Below, piece by piece: positions 45,128 to 54,984 of a stretch of DNA of 64,000 bases. A model generated the notes under the pieces. It had not been told where the DNA came from. It worked only from the letters and a program-made list of their open reading frames with translations, and did not search any database. The position numbers and the translations under genes are program-made. How positions within the stretch are numbered: the stretch's first letter is position 1; every line of letters begins with the position of its first letter. Origin of the DNA: Thalassospira lucentensis (GTDB lineage Bacteria; Pseudomonadota; Alphaproteobacteria; Rhodospirillales; Thalassospiraceae); NCBI RefSeq assembly GCF_011806425.1, contig NZ_JAATOV010000004.1, positions 186,001 to 250,000 of the forward strand, given 5' to 3'.

Positions 45128-46110
45128 GCGACCAAGACATCAGCTTTGCGACAGAAGATCGCCCGCACAAACCGGTTTTGCTCCGCGAGGTGCTTGACGC
45201 ACTTGCCCCGGCGGATGGCGAAATCATGGTTGATGGTACGTTTGGCGCAGGCGGTTACTCCCGCGCCATTCTTGACTCCGCCAAGTGCGAGCTTTTCGGC
45301 ATAGACCGCGACCCGACCGCGGTTGCCAACGGCAAGGCGATGGAAGCCGACTATGACGGCCGTTTCCATATGGTCGAAGGATGCTTTGGCGAGATTGGTA
45401 AACTGATCCCCGCATCTGGCGCCCAACAGGTTGATGGTATCGTTCTTGATATCGGTGTTTCATCCATGCAGATCGATCAGGCGGATCGCGGATTTTCGTT
45501 CCGCACCGACGGGCCGCTTGATATGCGCATGTCGATGTCGGGTCCCACGGCCGCCGATTTTATCAATACCGCCGAAGAAGAAGACATCGCCAACGTGATT
45601 TACCGGTACGGCGAAGAACGTGCGTCGCGCAAAGTCGCGCACAAGATCGTTGAAATGCGTGCCGAGGAACCGTTTACAACTACCGCACAGCTTGCGCGCG
45701 CGGTGCGCTCTGTCGTGCGCAAATCCAAAGATGGCATTGATCCCGCCACCCGCACATTCCAAGCATTGCGCATTTTTGTAAATGACGAGCTTGGCGAACT
45801 TGAACGTGCCATGGATGCGGCCGAAACCCTGCTGAAACCAGGTGGGCGTTTGGTCATCGTGACGTTCCATTCGCTTGAAGACCGCCAGGTCAAAACGTTT
45901 ATGAAGGAACGCTCCGGCGATCCGAACAAAATGTCGCGCCGCCTTCCGGGCGAACCCGAAGTTGCCATTCCGACCTTTACGACCATCACCCGCAAAGCAG
46001 TGACAGGCCAAAAGGACGAAATTCGCGCCAATCCGCGTGCGCGTTCGGCCAAACTGCGCGCAGTCGCCCGCAATGATCAGCCTGCCGCTGCGCAAGGGGG
46101 TGCGAAATGA
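45124..46110 (+). CDS. rsmH: 16S rRNA (cytosine(1402)-N(4))-methyltransferase
   Basis: RsmH (MraW) methylates N4 of C1402 in 16S rRNA using S-adenosylmethionine. The 328-residue protein starts with the usual HKPVLLREVLDALAP and has the AdoMet motif DGTFGAGGYSRAIL (near 36-49), DGIVLDIGVSSMQIDQADRG, RTDGPLDMRMS, and YGEERASRKVAHKIV. HSLEDRQVKTFMK is the C-terminal landmark. It overlaps mraZ and ftsL by 4 bp at either end (ATGA), consistent with translational coupling. Confidence 0.98.
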   Translation: MSDQDISFATEDRPHKPVLLREVLDALAPADGEIMVDGTFGAGGYSRAILDSAKCELFGIDRDPTAVANGKAMEADYDGRFHMVEGCFGEIGKLIPASGAQQVDGIVLDIGVSSMQIDQADRGFSFRTDGPLDMRMSMSGPTAADFINTAEEEDIANVIYRYGEERASRKVAHKIVEMRAEEPFTTTAQLARAVRSVVRKSKDGIDPATRTFQALRIFVNDELGELERAMDAAETLLKPGGRLVIVTFHSLEDRQVKTFMKERSGDPNKMSRRLPGEPEVAIPTFTTITRKAVTGQKDEIRANPRARSAKLRAVARNDQPAAAQGGAK

Positions 46111-46535
46111 CCCGCGCCGTAACAATTATCGGGCTGCTTTTGACCGTTATTATTGGTGCGGGCACCTATTGGGTTAGTCACGAGGTTGAACGCCTTGAAA
46201 AGCGTTATGCTGGTATTCAGTCAGAAATTTTGGCCGAACAGGAAAGCATCCATGTCCTGCAAGCAGAATGGAGCTACCTGAACAATCCAGAACGGATTGA
46301 ACGACTTTCGCAGGAATATCTGAGCCTAGCACAGATTGATACGCTGCAGATGGCAAGCATTGATGACCTGCCCGAGAATGCCGACCAGCACCTTTATCGT
46401 CTCGATAAATTCGGCGAGGCAGTAGCCTTCCTGCCTGTGCCGCGTACGCGTCCGGGTGATTTGATGCCCGACGAAGCAGCAGAAGCCATGATCATCGACG
46501 CCCCGTCGGTTGCCAATGCAGGAGGCAACCAATGA
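46107..46535 (+). CDS. ftsL: Cell division protein FtsL
   Basis: FtsL is a small bitopic divisome protein that joins FtsB and FtsQ. The 142-residue chain has a single membrane segment (about 5-24), then a periplasmic leucine-zipper-like coiled coil (about 25-60, with VERLEKRYAGIQSEILAEQE) and a conserved WSYLNNPERIERLSQEYL, split here as WSYLNNPERIERL. Sequence conservation of FtsL is low, so position between rsmH and ftsI and topology carry the assignment. It overlaps ftsI by 4 bp. Confidence 0.92.
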   Translation: MTRAVTIIGLLLTVIIGAGTYWVSHEVERLEKRYAGIQSEILAEQESIHVLQAEWSYLNNPERIERLSQEYLSLAQIDTLQMASIDDLPENADQHLYRLDKFGEAVAFLPVPRTRPGDLMPDEAAEAMIIDAPSVANAGGNQ

Positions 46536-48250
46536 GCTTTATGCGTTTTTCATACTGGCTGCGCGGCGACCGTCCGGAACTTCGCCCGGAACAGCGCGAA
46601 CGTCTGGCCATTGAAACGGCCCGTAACCGCATTTTCATCACCGGCGCGATGTTCTTCGTCGGCTTCACCTGGATCAGCTATGGTCTGCTTGATGCTTCTG
46701 TTTTGCGCCAGGGCAACGAACCGGCTGTCGCATCGGGGACAGACACGCGCGAACTCAAAACAGAACGTGCGGACATCGTTGATCGCAACGGCATCTTACT
46801 TGCGACCGATCTTCCGACCAATTCGCTTTATGCCGATGCCCGCGTTGTAAAGGATCCGGTTGAGTCGGCGGATTTGCTGTTAACGGCGCTGCCCGATCTG
46901 GATCGCGATACGCTGATCCGGCATTTAAGTTCGCGTAAGGCATTTGTTTGGCTGCGGCGCAACCTGACACCTGAACAGCAATATCAGGTGAACTCGCTTG
47001 GTATTCCGGGTTTGAATTTCCAGCGCGAAGAGCGCCGCGTTTACCCGCATGGTCGGCTGTTTGCCCATACGCTTGGCTTCACCGATATCGATAATAACGG
47101 CATTGCTGGCGTGGAACGCGAATTCGATAACGAACTGCGCATCAATAACGGCCCTTTGCAATTGTCGCTTGATACCCGTGTGCAATACGCACTTGAGGAA
47201 GAAGTCCAAAAAGCGATGGAAACCTACAGTGCTGCTGGCGCTGCTGGCCTTGTGATGGATGTCTATACCGGCGAAGTGATCGGAATGACGTCATTGCCGG
47301 ACTTTGATCCGCACCGTCCCGGTCAAGCACCTGCTGATGCACGGTTCAACCGTACCACGTTGGGCGTCTATGAAATGGGGTCGGTGTTTAAACTGTTTAA
47401 CACCGCCATCGCGCTTGAAACCGGATCGGCAAATCTGAATTCTGTGTTTGATGCGACCGAACCGCTGCGCATCGCGCGGTTCTCGATCCGCGATTATCAC
47501 GCCGAAAACCGCTGGCTGACTGTGCCCGAAATTCTGGTTCACAGCTCGAACATCGGATCGGCTCGCATGGCAATGGCCTTTGGCGGCGAGACCCAGCAAA
47601 AATACCTTAAAAAACTTGGTATGCTCGAAAAACCAGAGATCGAGCTTCCTGAAGTTGGCGGGCCGCTTTTGCCCCATCCGTGGCGCGAAATTAACACTAT
47701 GACGATTTCATATGGTCATGGGATCGCGGTTACCCCACTTCAGGTCGTCAATGGCATTTCCACCATCGTCAACGGTGGCATTCGCCGCCCGTCAACCATC
47801 GTCAAACAAGATGGTGCACCGGCTGGCGAACGTGTGTTTTCCCGCAAAACATCGGATCTGATGCGTCGTTTGATGCGCCTGGTTGTCACCGATGGGTCGG
47901 GCAAAAAAGCCGAAGTCGCAGGTTACTTCCTTGGCGGGAAAACCGGGACCTCGGAAAAACTCGTGAATGGGCGCTACGTAAAGAACGCCCGCATGTCGAC
48001 CTTTGTCGCCGCCTTCCCGATGCAGGATCCGAAATACGTGGTTCTGGTGACGTTGGACGAGCCCAAAGGCACCAAAGAAACTTATGGATTTGCCACAGCA
48101 GGTTGGGTGTCCGCCCCTGCCGTTGGCAAGGTTGTGACACGTATTGCTCCCCTTTTGGGCATTGAACCGGCGAATGCGAAGGCGCCGGAGATCGAGCAAG
48201 CGTTGCAGATTGAACTTCGCAAAGGGGAACGCAAACTTGCGTCTTTCTGA
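46532..48250 (+). CDS. ftsI: Peptidoglycan transpeptidase FtsI (PBP3)
   Basis: FtsI is the septal class B penicillin-binding protein. The 572-residue protein has one membrane segment (about 33-52), a pedestal domain (about 75-220, with ERADIVDRNGILLATDLPT) and a transpeptidase domain (about 240-555). The active-site motifs are intact: SxxK in YEMGSVFKLFN (near 290), SxN in VHSSNIGSARMA (near 343) and KTG in LGGKTGTSEK (near 471). The overlap with ftsL (ATGA) and the 14-bp overlap with murE place it firmly within the dcw operon. Confidence 0.98.
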   Translation: MSFMRFSYWLRGDRPELRPEQRERLAIETARNRIFITGAMFFVGFTWISYGLLDASVLRQGNEPAVASGTDTRELKTERADIVDRNGILLATDLPTNSLYADARVVKDPVESADLLLTALPDLDRDTLIRHLSSRKAFVWLRRNLTPEQQYQVNSLGIPGLNFQREERRVYPHGRLFAHTLGFTDIDNNGIAGVEREFDNELRINNGPLQLSLDTRVQYALEEEVQKAMETYSAAGAAGLVMDVYTGEVIGMTSLPDFDPHRPGQAPADARFNRTTLGVYEMGSVFKLFNTAIALETGSANLNSVFDATEPLRIARFSIRDYHAENRWLTVPEILVHSSNIGSARMAMAFGGETQQKYLKKLGMLEKPEIELPEVGGPLLPHPWREINTMTISYGHGIAVTPLQVVNGISTIVNGGIRRPSTIVKQDGAPAGERVFSRKTSDLMRRLMRLVVTDGSGKKAEVAGYFLGGKTGTSEKLVNGRYVKNARMSTFVAAFPMQDPKYVVLVTLDEPKGTKETYGFATAGWVSAPAVGKVVTRIAPLLGIEPANAKAPEIEQALQIELRKGERKLASF

Positions 48251-49697
48251 ACTCATGGCAGGTGATCAAGCGGCACTTAAACATGCCCAAGGCCAGGACC
48301 CCGATATCACGGGCCTGACAGCAGACTCGCGCACCGTGAAGGATGGCTATATGTTTGCCGCCCTTTCTGGTGCCAAGGATGATGGATCTAAATACATCGC
48401 CGACGCAATTAAGCTCGGCGCTGCAGCCATTTTGGCCAAGGACGGAACGCCCCGCCCTGCCGCACCGACGGTGCCACTTATCCCGGTTGAAAACCCGCGA
48501 AAGCGTTACGCACAACTTGCTGCACGCTTTTATGGTCAGCAACCGGCAAACATCGCCGCGATCACCGGAACAAACGGTAAAACGTCAACTGCGATCTTTA
48601 CCGAACAGCTTTGGACGATCCTTGGCAATATGTCAGGTTCGATCGGAACCCTTGGCATTCGGGCCGCAGGCGCAAAAATCCCCGGTTCGTTGACCACACC
48701 TGATCCGGTTGCCTTGCATCAGGGCTTAAACGAAATGCACGAAATCGGCGTCACCCATGTCGCGATGGAAGCAAGCTCGCACGGGCTTGATCAGCATCGC
48801 CTTGACGGGGTGAAGGTCACCGTTGCTGCGTTTACCAACCTTTCGCGCGATCACCTTGATTACCACGGCAGCTTTGAAAAATACTTTGCCGCCAAGGCAC
48901 GCCTGTTTTCTGATCTTTTGGCATCCAACGGCACGGCCGTTCTGAATGCTGATATCGAACAGTTCGCCACCCTGAAAGCTATGTGCGAAAAGCGCGGCCT
49001 GACCGTTATGTCCTACGGCGAGAATGCCGACGACATCAAACTGGTATCCGCGATCCCTGATAGCACCGGCACGAAAATGACCCTTTTGGCGAACAAGGGT
49101 GAATACAACATTCACCTGCCGCTGATGGGCAGTTTCCAGGTGATGAACGCGCTTGCAGCGCTAAGCATCGTGGTGGCATCGGGTGCCGATCTGGACCAAG
49201 CCGTCTTGGCACTTGAAAAGCTTGAAGGTGTGCGTGGCCGTCTTGAGATGGTTGGTAAAACCAGCTTTGGCGCACCGGTGTTTGTTGATTACGCCCACAC
49301 ACCAGATGCACTTGAAACCGTAATCAAGGCCGTCCGTCCGCACTGCAAAGGCCGGATTGTTTGTGTATTTGGCGCTGGTGGCGACCGTGATACGGGCAAA
49401 CGCCCGCTGATGGGCAAGGTTGTGCAGGAAAATGCCGACATCGCCATCATCACCGATGACAATCCCCGCAGCGAAGATCCCGCGACCATTCGTAGTGCGA
49501 TCAAAAAAGCGTGCGAGGGGGGCATCGAAATTGGCGACCGTGCCGATGCGATCAAACGCGGCATTGGCATCCTTCAACGCAATGATGTCTTGATCATCGC
49601 CGGAAAAGGCCATGAAAGAGGCCAAATCGTCGGTGATACGGTCCTTCCATTCGATGATGCATCCGTTGCGCGCAGCATTCTTGCAGGTGGCAACTGA
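48237..49697 (+). CDS. murE: UDP-MurNAc-L-Ala-D-Glu:meso-diaminopimelate ligase
   Basis: MurE adds meso-diaminopimelate to UDP-MurNAc-dipeptide. The ATP loop is ITGTNGKTSTAIF (near residue 110), and the meso-DAP specificity motif is DDNPRSEDP (near 406), so the peptidoglycan is DAP-type. EASSHGLDQHRLDGV and DYAHTPDALETVI are further landmarks. I choose TTG at 48237 because AGGGGAA lies 8 bp upstream and it gives the usual MRLSEL start, overlapping ftsI by 14 bp; the alternative is ATG 48255. A longer frame from 48144 has an improbable Arg-rich N-terminus. Confidence 0.95.
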   Translation: MRLSELMAGDQAALKHAQGQDPDITGLTADSRTVKDGYMFAALSGAKDDGSKYIADAIKLGAAAILAKDGTPRPAAPTVPLIPVENPRKRYAQLAARFYGQQPANIAAITGTNGKTSTAIFTEQLWTILGNMSGSIGTLGIRAAGAKIPGSLTTPDPVALHQGLNEMHEIGVTHVAMEASSHGLDQHRLDGVKVTVAAFTNLSRDHLDYHGSFEKYFAAKARLFSDLLASNGTAVLNADIEQFATLKAMCEKRGLTVMSYGENADDIKLVSAIPDSTGTKMTLLANKGEYNIHLPLMGSFQVMNALAALSIVVASGADLDQAVLALEKLEGVRGRLEMVGKTSFGAPVFVDYAHTPDALETVIKAVRPHCKGRIVCVFGAGGDRDTGKRPLMGKVVQENADIAIITDDNPRSEDPATIRSAIKKACEGGIEIGDRADAIKRGIGILQRNDVLIIAGKGHERGQIVGDTVLPFDDASVARSILAGGN

Positions 49698-49757
49698 CCA
49701 AAACTGCCCGTTACGGCATCCTGGCCGTGACGGCCTGACCGAAAAGAAAGTAACGTT

Positions 49758-51188
49758 ATGAGCAAGGCTGTTTTATGGACGGCGAAAGACGCCGCAACCG
49801 CGACCGGTGGCAAGACAACCGGCGAATGGACGGTGTCGGGCATCTCGATTGACAGCCGAAAAGTCACCGAAGGTGACCTGTTCATCGCGCTAAAAGGCCC
49901 AAATTTTGACGGCCATAAATTCGCGCAGGCAGCCCTTGACGCTGGCGCCAACGCCGTCATGGTCGAAGACACGACCGGCATTACTGATACCGACAAGGTT
50001 CTTGTGGTCGACGAGACGATGGCAGCCCTTGTGCGCCTTGGCGAAGCGGGTCGTGCCCGAAGCAAAGCCAAAATCGTCGCCATCACTGGGAGCGTCGGCA
50101 AAACCGGCACCAAAGAAGCCCTGAAATACGTGCTGTCCCAACAGGCAAAAACCCACGCAAGCCCGGCCAGTTTCAATAATCACTGGGGTGTTCCGATCAG
50201 TTTGGCAACCCTTCCGACTGATGCGAAATATGCCGTCCTTGAAATCGGCATGAACCATCCGGGCGAAATCAGCCCGCTTGTTAAAATGGTTAAACCGTCT
50301 GTCGCCCTGATTACGACCGTGGTTGGTGCGCACACTGAATTTTTCAAAGACGAAGCCGAAATCGCCACCGCCAAGGCCGAGATTTTTGATGGCTTGGACA
50401 CAGACGGCTCGGTTATCTTAAACCGCGATAATCTGCATTACTTTGCCCTGGCGCGTCGGGCCAAGGAACTCGGCCTTAGCAACATCAAGTGCTTTGGTAC
50501 CGATGCGGTTGCCAATTACCGGCTATTTGAAGCCAATATCGTGGCAAATGGCAGTGCGGTGCGATCCCGCATCAATGGGCAGGATTTGGAATATTTCATC
50601 GGGTGCCCCGGCGAACATTGGGTTTTGAATTCATTGGCCGTCCTTGGTTGTGTCGATGCCCTTGGCGCAGATACCGAACAAGCATCCCGGGACTTGGCCG
50701 ACGTGACCCCGCCTGCGGGCCGTGGTGAAACATCAACGGTTAATGTCCCATCTGGTGAAGGCACCTTTACCCTGATTGATGATGCCTATAACGCCAACCC
50801 GACATCCATGATGGCCGGGATTAAGGTTTTGGCCCAAAGCAAACCCGCCGAGGGTGGCCGTAAAATTGCGATTTTGGGCGATATGCGTGAACTTGGCGAT
50901 GATGCGGTCAAAATGCATGCTGATCTTTACCATCCCCTGAGCGCGATGGAAATTGACCGCGTCTATTGTGTTGGTCCGTTAATGGCAGAACTTGATAAAA
51001 CCCTGCCAGAAGCCATGAATGCCGGACATTTCGAAACAGCGGATGCCGCAATTGCGCCGATTAAGGCCGACATTCACGCTGGTGATGTGGTTTTGGTAAA
51101 AGGTTCGCTTGGCATTTACGTTTCGAAAATTGTATCTGCGCTAAAATCCGGTGGCGTGGTCGACGCACCCACCCACCCTGAACGTTAA
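49758..51188 (+). CDS. murF: UDP-MurNAc-tripeptide:D-Ala-D-Ala ligase
   Basis: MurF attaches D-Ala-D-Ala to complete UDP-MurNAc-pentapeptide. The 476-residue protein has the three Mur-ligase domains: the N-terminal UDP-binding part with GISIDSRKVTEGDLFIALKG, the central ATPase with ITGSVGKTGTKEAL (near 113) and EIGMNHPGEISPL, and the C-terminal domain with DDAYNANPTSMMAG and GDMRELGDDAVKMH. The P-loop has GKTG where GKTT is usual, a small variation. It follows murE by 60 bp and precedes mraY by 24 bp. Confidence 0.97.
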   Translation: MSKAVLWTAKDAATATGGKTTGEWTVSGISIDSRKVTEGDLFIALKGPNFDGHKFAQAALDAGANAVMVEDTTGITDTDKVLVVDETMAALVRLGEAGRARSKAKIVAITGSVGKTGTKEALKYVLSQQAKTHASPASFNNHWGVPISLATLPTDAKYAVLEIGMNHPGEISPLVKMVKPSVALITTVVGAHTEFFKDEAEIATAKAEIFDGLDTDGSVILNRDNLHYFALARRAKELGLSNIKCFGTDAVANYRLFEANIVANGSAVRSRINGQDLEYFIGCPGEHWVLNSLAVLGCVDALGADTEQASRDLADVTPPAGRGETSTVNVPSGEGTFTLIDDAYNANPTSMMAGIKVLAQSKPAEGGRKIAILGDMRELGDDAVKMHADLYHPLSAMEIDRVYCVGPLMAELDKTLPEAMNAGHFETADAAIAPIKADIHAGDVVLVKGSLGIYVSKIVSALKSGGVVDAPTHPER

Positions 51189-51212
51189 GACGCAGAAGGA
51201 ACGAAAAGAGCG

Positions 51213-52301
51213 ATGCTCTATAATCTGCTTTATCCGCTGGCCGATCAGATGCCGGTTTTCAACCTGTTTCGCTACATTACGTTCCGCACAGGTGGGGCGA
51301 TCATAACGTCGCTTATTCTTGCTTTTGTTCTTGGACCATCGCTGATCAAATGGTTGCGATCGAAACAAAGTGAAGGTCAGCCGATCCGCGAAGACGGCCC
51401 CGAAGGTCACCTTCTGACCAAAAAAGGTACGCCGACCATGGGCGGCCTTCTTTTGCTGATCTCAACAACCATCGCGACCCTTTTGTGGGCTGATTTGACC
51501 AATGCTTATGTCTGGTCCGTCCTTTTGGTGACCATTGGCTATGGCTTCCTTGGGTTTCTTGATGATTTCCTGAAGGTATCCAAACGCAACAGCAAAGGAT
51601 TGCCCGGCAAGTTAAAGCTGCTTGGTCAGTTTTCAATCGCCGCCCTTGCCGCGTTCTGGATTTCCTACAATACCGCCGATCCGCTTTCGACCGCCCTTGC
51701 CTTCCCGTTCTTTAAGAATTTCCTGTTTGATCTGGGCTGGTTCTTTATCCCGTTTGCCATGTTTGTCATGGTCGGGGCCTCCAACTCAGTCAACCTGACT
51801 GACGGGCTTGATGGCCTTGCCATCGTACCGGTGATGATTGCCGCTGCCAGCTTTGCGCTGATTACCTATTTGATCGGTAACATTCAGTTTGCTGAATACC
51901 TGCAAGTGCATTACGTGGCCGGATCTGGCGAATTGACGATCTTCTTGGGTGCACTGGTTGGTGCCGGACTTGGGTTCCTTTGGTACAACGCCCCGCCTGC
52001 CATGGTGTTTATGGGCGACACCGGATCGCTTGCCCTTGGCGGCGCGCTGGGTGCTGTTTCCGTTGTAACCAAACATGAACTTGTGCTGGCCATTATTGGC
52101 GGATTGTTTGTTCTTGAAACGCTTTCAGTGATCATTCAGGTCGGGTCATTCAAACTGACCGGCAAGCGCGTCTTCCGCATGGCCCCACTGCACCACCATT
52201 TTGAGAAAAAAGGCTGGCAGGAAGCGACCATCGTGATCCGTTTTTGGATTATCGCAGTGATCCTTGCCCTTGTCGGACTGGCAACCCTTAAACTTCGCTA
52301 A
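51213..52301 (+). CDS. mraY: Phospho-MurNAc-pentapeptide transferase
   Basis: MraY makes lipid I by joining UDP-MurNAc-pentapeptide to undecaprenyl phosphate. The 362-residue integral membrane protein has about ten helices and the catalytic motifs GTPTMGG (near 70), [17 protein letters not shown] (near 114, with the DD pair), [13 protein letters not shown] (near 193), [15 protein letters not shown] (near 268) and [12 protein letters not shown] (near 326). AGAAGGA precedes the ATG. It precedes murD by 11 bp. Confidence 0.98.
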   Translation: MLYNLLYPLADQMPVFNLFRYITFRTGGAIITSLILAFVLGPSLIKWLRSKQSEGQPIREDGPEGHLLTKKGTPTMGGLLLLISTTIATLLWADLTNAYVWSVLLVTIGYGFLGFLDDFLKVSKRNSKGLPGKLKLLGQFSIAALAAFWISYNTADPLSTALAFPFFKNFLFDLGWFFIPFAMFVMVGASNSVNLTDGLDGLAIVPVMIAAASFALITYLIGNIQFAEYLQVHYVAGSGELTIFLGALVGAGLGFLWYNAPPAMVFMGDTGSLALGGALGAVSVVTKHELVLAIIGGLFVLETLSVIIQVGSFKLTGKRVFRMAPLHHHFEKKGWQEATIVIRFWIIAVILALVGLATLKLR

Positions 52302-52312
52302 GGACATAAAAC

Positions 52313-53704
52313 GTGATTGATCTTTCACATTTGCACGGAAAAACCATCGCGGTTCTGGGGCTCGGTAAATCGGGTCTTGCCAGTGTGAAAGCATTGATCA
52401 ATGCCGGTGCGATTGTTTGGGCGTGGGACGATAACGCTGCCAGCCGCGAACAGATCGAACCGTTGGGATTGGCACCGATCAATCTGATCGAATGCGATTG
52501 GACGGAACCCGACATGCTGGTGATCAGCCCTGGCATTCCGTCGACCTTCCCAACGCCGCACCCAGCGGCGGAAAAAGCACGCCGCGCCGGAAAGCCGATC
52601 ATTTGTGATGTTGAATTGCTGTGCACGGCTCAGGCGGATGTTCCGACCCTTGCGATTACGGGTACGAACGGCAAATCAACCACCACCGCCCTTACCACCC
52701 ACATCCTTTCGGGTGCCGGGATCAAAACCCAAGCCGGTGGGAACTTTGGCAATGCGGCCCTTGGGCTTCAGCCATCCGGGCCCGACGATTGTCTGGTACT
52801 GGAACTTTCATCCTATCAGCTTGATCTGTTGGCTGAGGCATCCTTTGACGCTTGCGCGCTTTTAAACATCACACCAGACCACCTTGACCGTCACGGCGGG
52901 ATGGATGGTTATATCGGCTCCAAACGGCAGATTTTTGCCCGCAACAAAGGCCCGAAATGGGCGATCATTTCAGTTGATGATGATCTTTGCGCAAAAATGT
53001 CGGTCGAGCTTGCCCGTGAAGGCGGCCGTCATATCATCGAAGTTTCGGTCAACACCCCAGTTGATCATGGCATATACGTCGCCGATGGTTGGTTGATTGA
53101 CGATTTATCAGGGGCGCAAACCCGCATTCTTGATTTGACCACGGTTGCCCAGATGCCCGGCAAACACAATTGGCAAAACATTGCCTTTGCCTATGCGCTG
53201 TGTCGGGCACGTGGTGTTGATGCCACCCGGATCATTGACGGCATCATGTCATTCCCGGGATTGGCCCACCGTCAGGAACGCTTGGGCACGATTGATGGCG
53301 TTGTCTTTGTCAATGACAGCAAAGCCACCAATGCCGAAGCATCCGCCAAGGCATTGTCCGCCTATCAGAAGATCTATTGGATCGTTGGCGGCAAGCCCAA
53401 AGAAGGCGGGATTAATGGCCTTGAAGAATATTACCCCCATATCAAAAAAGCATATTTGATTGGGGCGGCAACCAACGAGTTCGCCGAAACACTTGGCAGC
53501 GACCTGCCATGGGAAAAATGCGAAACGCTTGACGTTGCGACCAAGGCCGCCTTTGAAGACGCCCGAAAACACGGTGATGAAGGTCCGGTTGTTATGTTAA
53601 CGCCGGCCTGTGCATCCTTTGATCAGTTCAAAAGTTTCGAAGCACGCGGCGATGCTTTCCGCGACATTTACAGCACGCTGGCAACCACCGCGCAGGATCA
53701 TTGA
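52313..53704 (+). CDS. murD: UDP-MurNAc-L-alanine:D-glutamate ligase
   Basis: MurD adds D-glutamate to UDP-MurNAc-L-Ala. The 463-residue protein starts with a GTG codon preceded by AAGGA. It has an N-terminal dinucleotide-like domain (AVLGLGKSGLASVKALINAG), the ATPase motif ITGTNGKSTTTAL (near 115), LELSSYQLDLL, NITPDHLDRHGGMDGYIGSK and a C-terminal VNDSKATNAEASAKAL. The stop overlaps the ftsW start by one base (TGATG). Confidence 0.97.
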   Translation: MIDLSHLHGKTIAVLGLGKSGLASVKALINAGAIVWAWDDNAASREQIEPLGLAPINLIECDWTEPDMLVISPGIPSTFPTPHPAAEKARRAGKPIICDVELLCTAQADVPTLAITGTNGKSTTTALTTHILSGAGIKTQAGGNFGNAALGLQPSGPDDCLVLELSSYQLDLLAEASFDACALLNITPDHLDRHGGMDGYIGSKRQIFARNKGPKWAIISVDDDLCAKMSVELAREGGRHIIEVSVNTPVDHGIYVADGWLIDDLSGAQTRILDLTTVAQMPGKHNWQNIAFAYALCRARGVDATRIIDGIMSFPGLAHRQERLGTIDGVVFVNDSKATNAEASAKALSAYQKIYWIVGGKPKEGGINGLEEYYPHIKKAYLIGAATNEFAETLGSDLPWEKCETLDVATKAAFEDARKHGDEGPVVMLTPACASFDQFKSFEARGDAFRDIYSTLATTAQDH

Positions 53705-54843
53705 TGAAATCGCTGTTTGGCAATAATTCCAACATCGCCTTTTCGCGTGCGGATACGTCGGTTCTGGGCATCTGGTGGTGGACAGTTGATCGCTGGCTGC
53801 TTGCGGCCATCATTTTGTTGATGGGCATTGGCGCGTTGCTGGTTATGTCGGCAAGCCCGCCCGTCGCAGACCGCATCAATGTTGACAGCTTCCACTTTGT
53901 CGGGCGCCAGTTCCTGTTCTTGGGACTTGCCGTTGTCTGCATGTTTTCGATTTCACTGTTGCCGGTGAAATGGGTGCGCAGGCTTGCATCGGTGATGTTC
54001 CTTGGCGTAATTGCCCTTCTTATGATTACCCCGTTTGTTGGGTCTGAGATCAAAGGCGCAGTGCGCTGGATCCATCTGGCCGGTCTGAACATTCAACCAT
54101 CAGAGTTTTTAAAACCGGCCTTTGCGGTTGTCGTTGCGTGGATGTTTGCCGAAGGGCGATTAAACCCGAACTTTCCGGGATATATCGTCAGCAGCCTGAT
54201 GCTTGCCCTATGTATCTTCCTTTTGATGATCCAGCCTGATTTTGGGCAAACGGTGGTGATCACATCCATTTGGTCTGTGCAGATTTTCTTGGCCGGATTG
54301 CCGATTATTCTGGTGTTCTGCCTTGGTCTTGGCGCGGCGGGGCTTGCGGTGACGGCCTATTTGGTCCTTCCGCACGTACAATCACGTGTCGATCGCTTCC
54401 TTGATCCGGCATCAGGTGACAACTACCAAATCGAACGATCCATGGAAGCCTTCATGAATGGGGGCATCATGGGCCGTGGTCCGGGCGAAGGCTGGGTTAA
54501 AAACTCCATTCCCGATGCCCATTCGGACTTTATCTTTGCCGTTGCTGGCGAAGAATTCGGTTTGTTGTTCTGTGTGCTTGTGGTCGGCGTCTTTGCCTTC
54601 ATCATCATGCGCGGTCTTTCGCGCCTGATGGGGGAACGCAACCTGTTTGTTGTCCTGGCAGTGACCGGCATTCTCGTTCAGTTCGGATTGCAGGCGGTCA
54701 TCAACATGGCCTCGACCCTGCAACTAGTCCCGCCAAAGGGCATGACGTTGCCGTTTGTATCCTATGGCGGTTCGGCCACGATCGGCATTGCGATTGGCAT
54801 GGGGTTTGTTCTAGCGCTCACACGGAAACGTCCGGGCGAATAG
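53704..54843 (+). CDS. ftsW: Septal peptidoglycan glycosyltransferase FtsW (SEDS family)
   Basis: FtsW polymerises lipid II at the septum together with FtsI. The 379-residue protein has ten predicted membrane helices and SEDS landmarks: KGAVRWIHLAGLNIQPSEFL (near 118-137), IQPDFGQTVVI (near 176), an extracellular loop with GGIMGRGPGEGWVKNSIPDA and HSDFIFAVAGEEFGL (near 275), and a C-terminal PFVSYGGSATIGIAIGMG. The aspartate in PDFGQ and the SEFLKPAF motif are typical. A 141-bp gap to murG follows and could hold a secondary promoter. Confidence 0.97.
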   Translation: MKSLFGNNSNIAFSRADTSVLGIWWWTVDRWLLAAIILLMGIGALLVMSASPPVADRINVDSFHFVGRQFLFLGLAVVCMFSISLLPVKWVRRLASVMFLGVIALLMITPFVGSEIKGAVRWIHLAGLNIQPSEFLKPAFAVVVAWMFAEGRLNPNFPGYIVSSLMLALCIFLLMIQPDFGQTVVITSIWSVQIFLAGLPIILVFCLGLGAAGLAVTAYLVLPHVQSRVDRFLDPASGDNYQIERSMEAFMNGGIMGRGPGEGWVKNSIPDAHSDFIFAVAGEEFGLLFCVLVVGVFAFIIMRGLSRLMGERNLFVVLAVTGILVQFGLQAVINMASTLQLVPPKGMTLPFVSYGGSATIGIAIGMGFVLALTRKRPGE

Positions 54844-54984
54844 CCCAACTTGGGCCATCAAATTTTTCTGCATTAAAACGACAAATTCGCAACCTATTTT
54901 ACGCCCAGTTTGAAGGGATATTAACCTTTATCGGGTTTTGATGGGGGAACCTTGACGCGTGCCGTCGTTTAACATGTGGACGAG

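Noticed and set aside
54844-54984. Promoter for murG in the ftsW-murG gap
   Set aside because: A TTGACG word is present, but the matching -10 would put the start at or inside the murG start codon.
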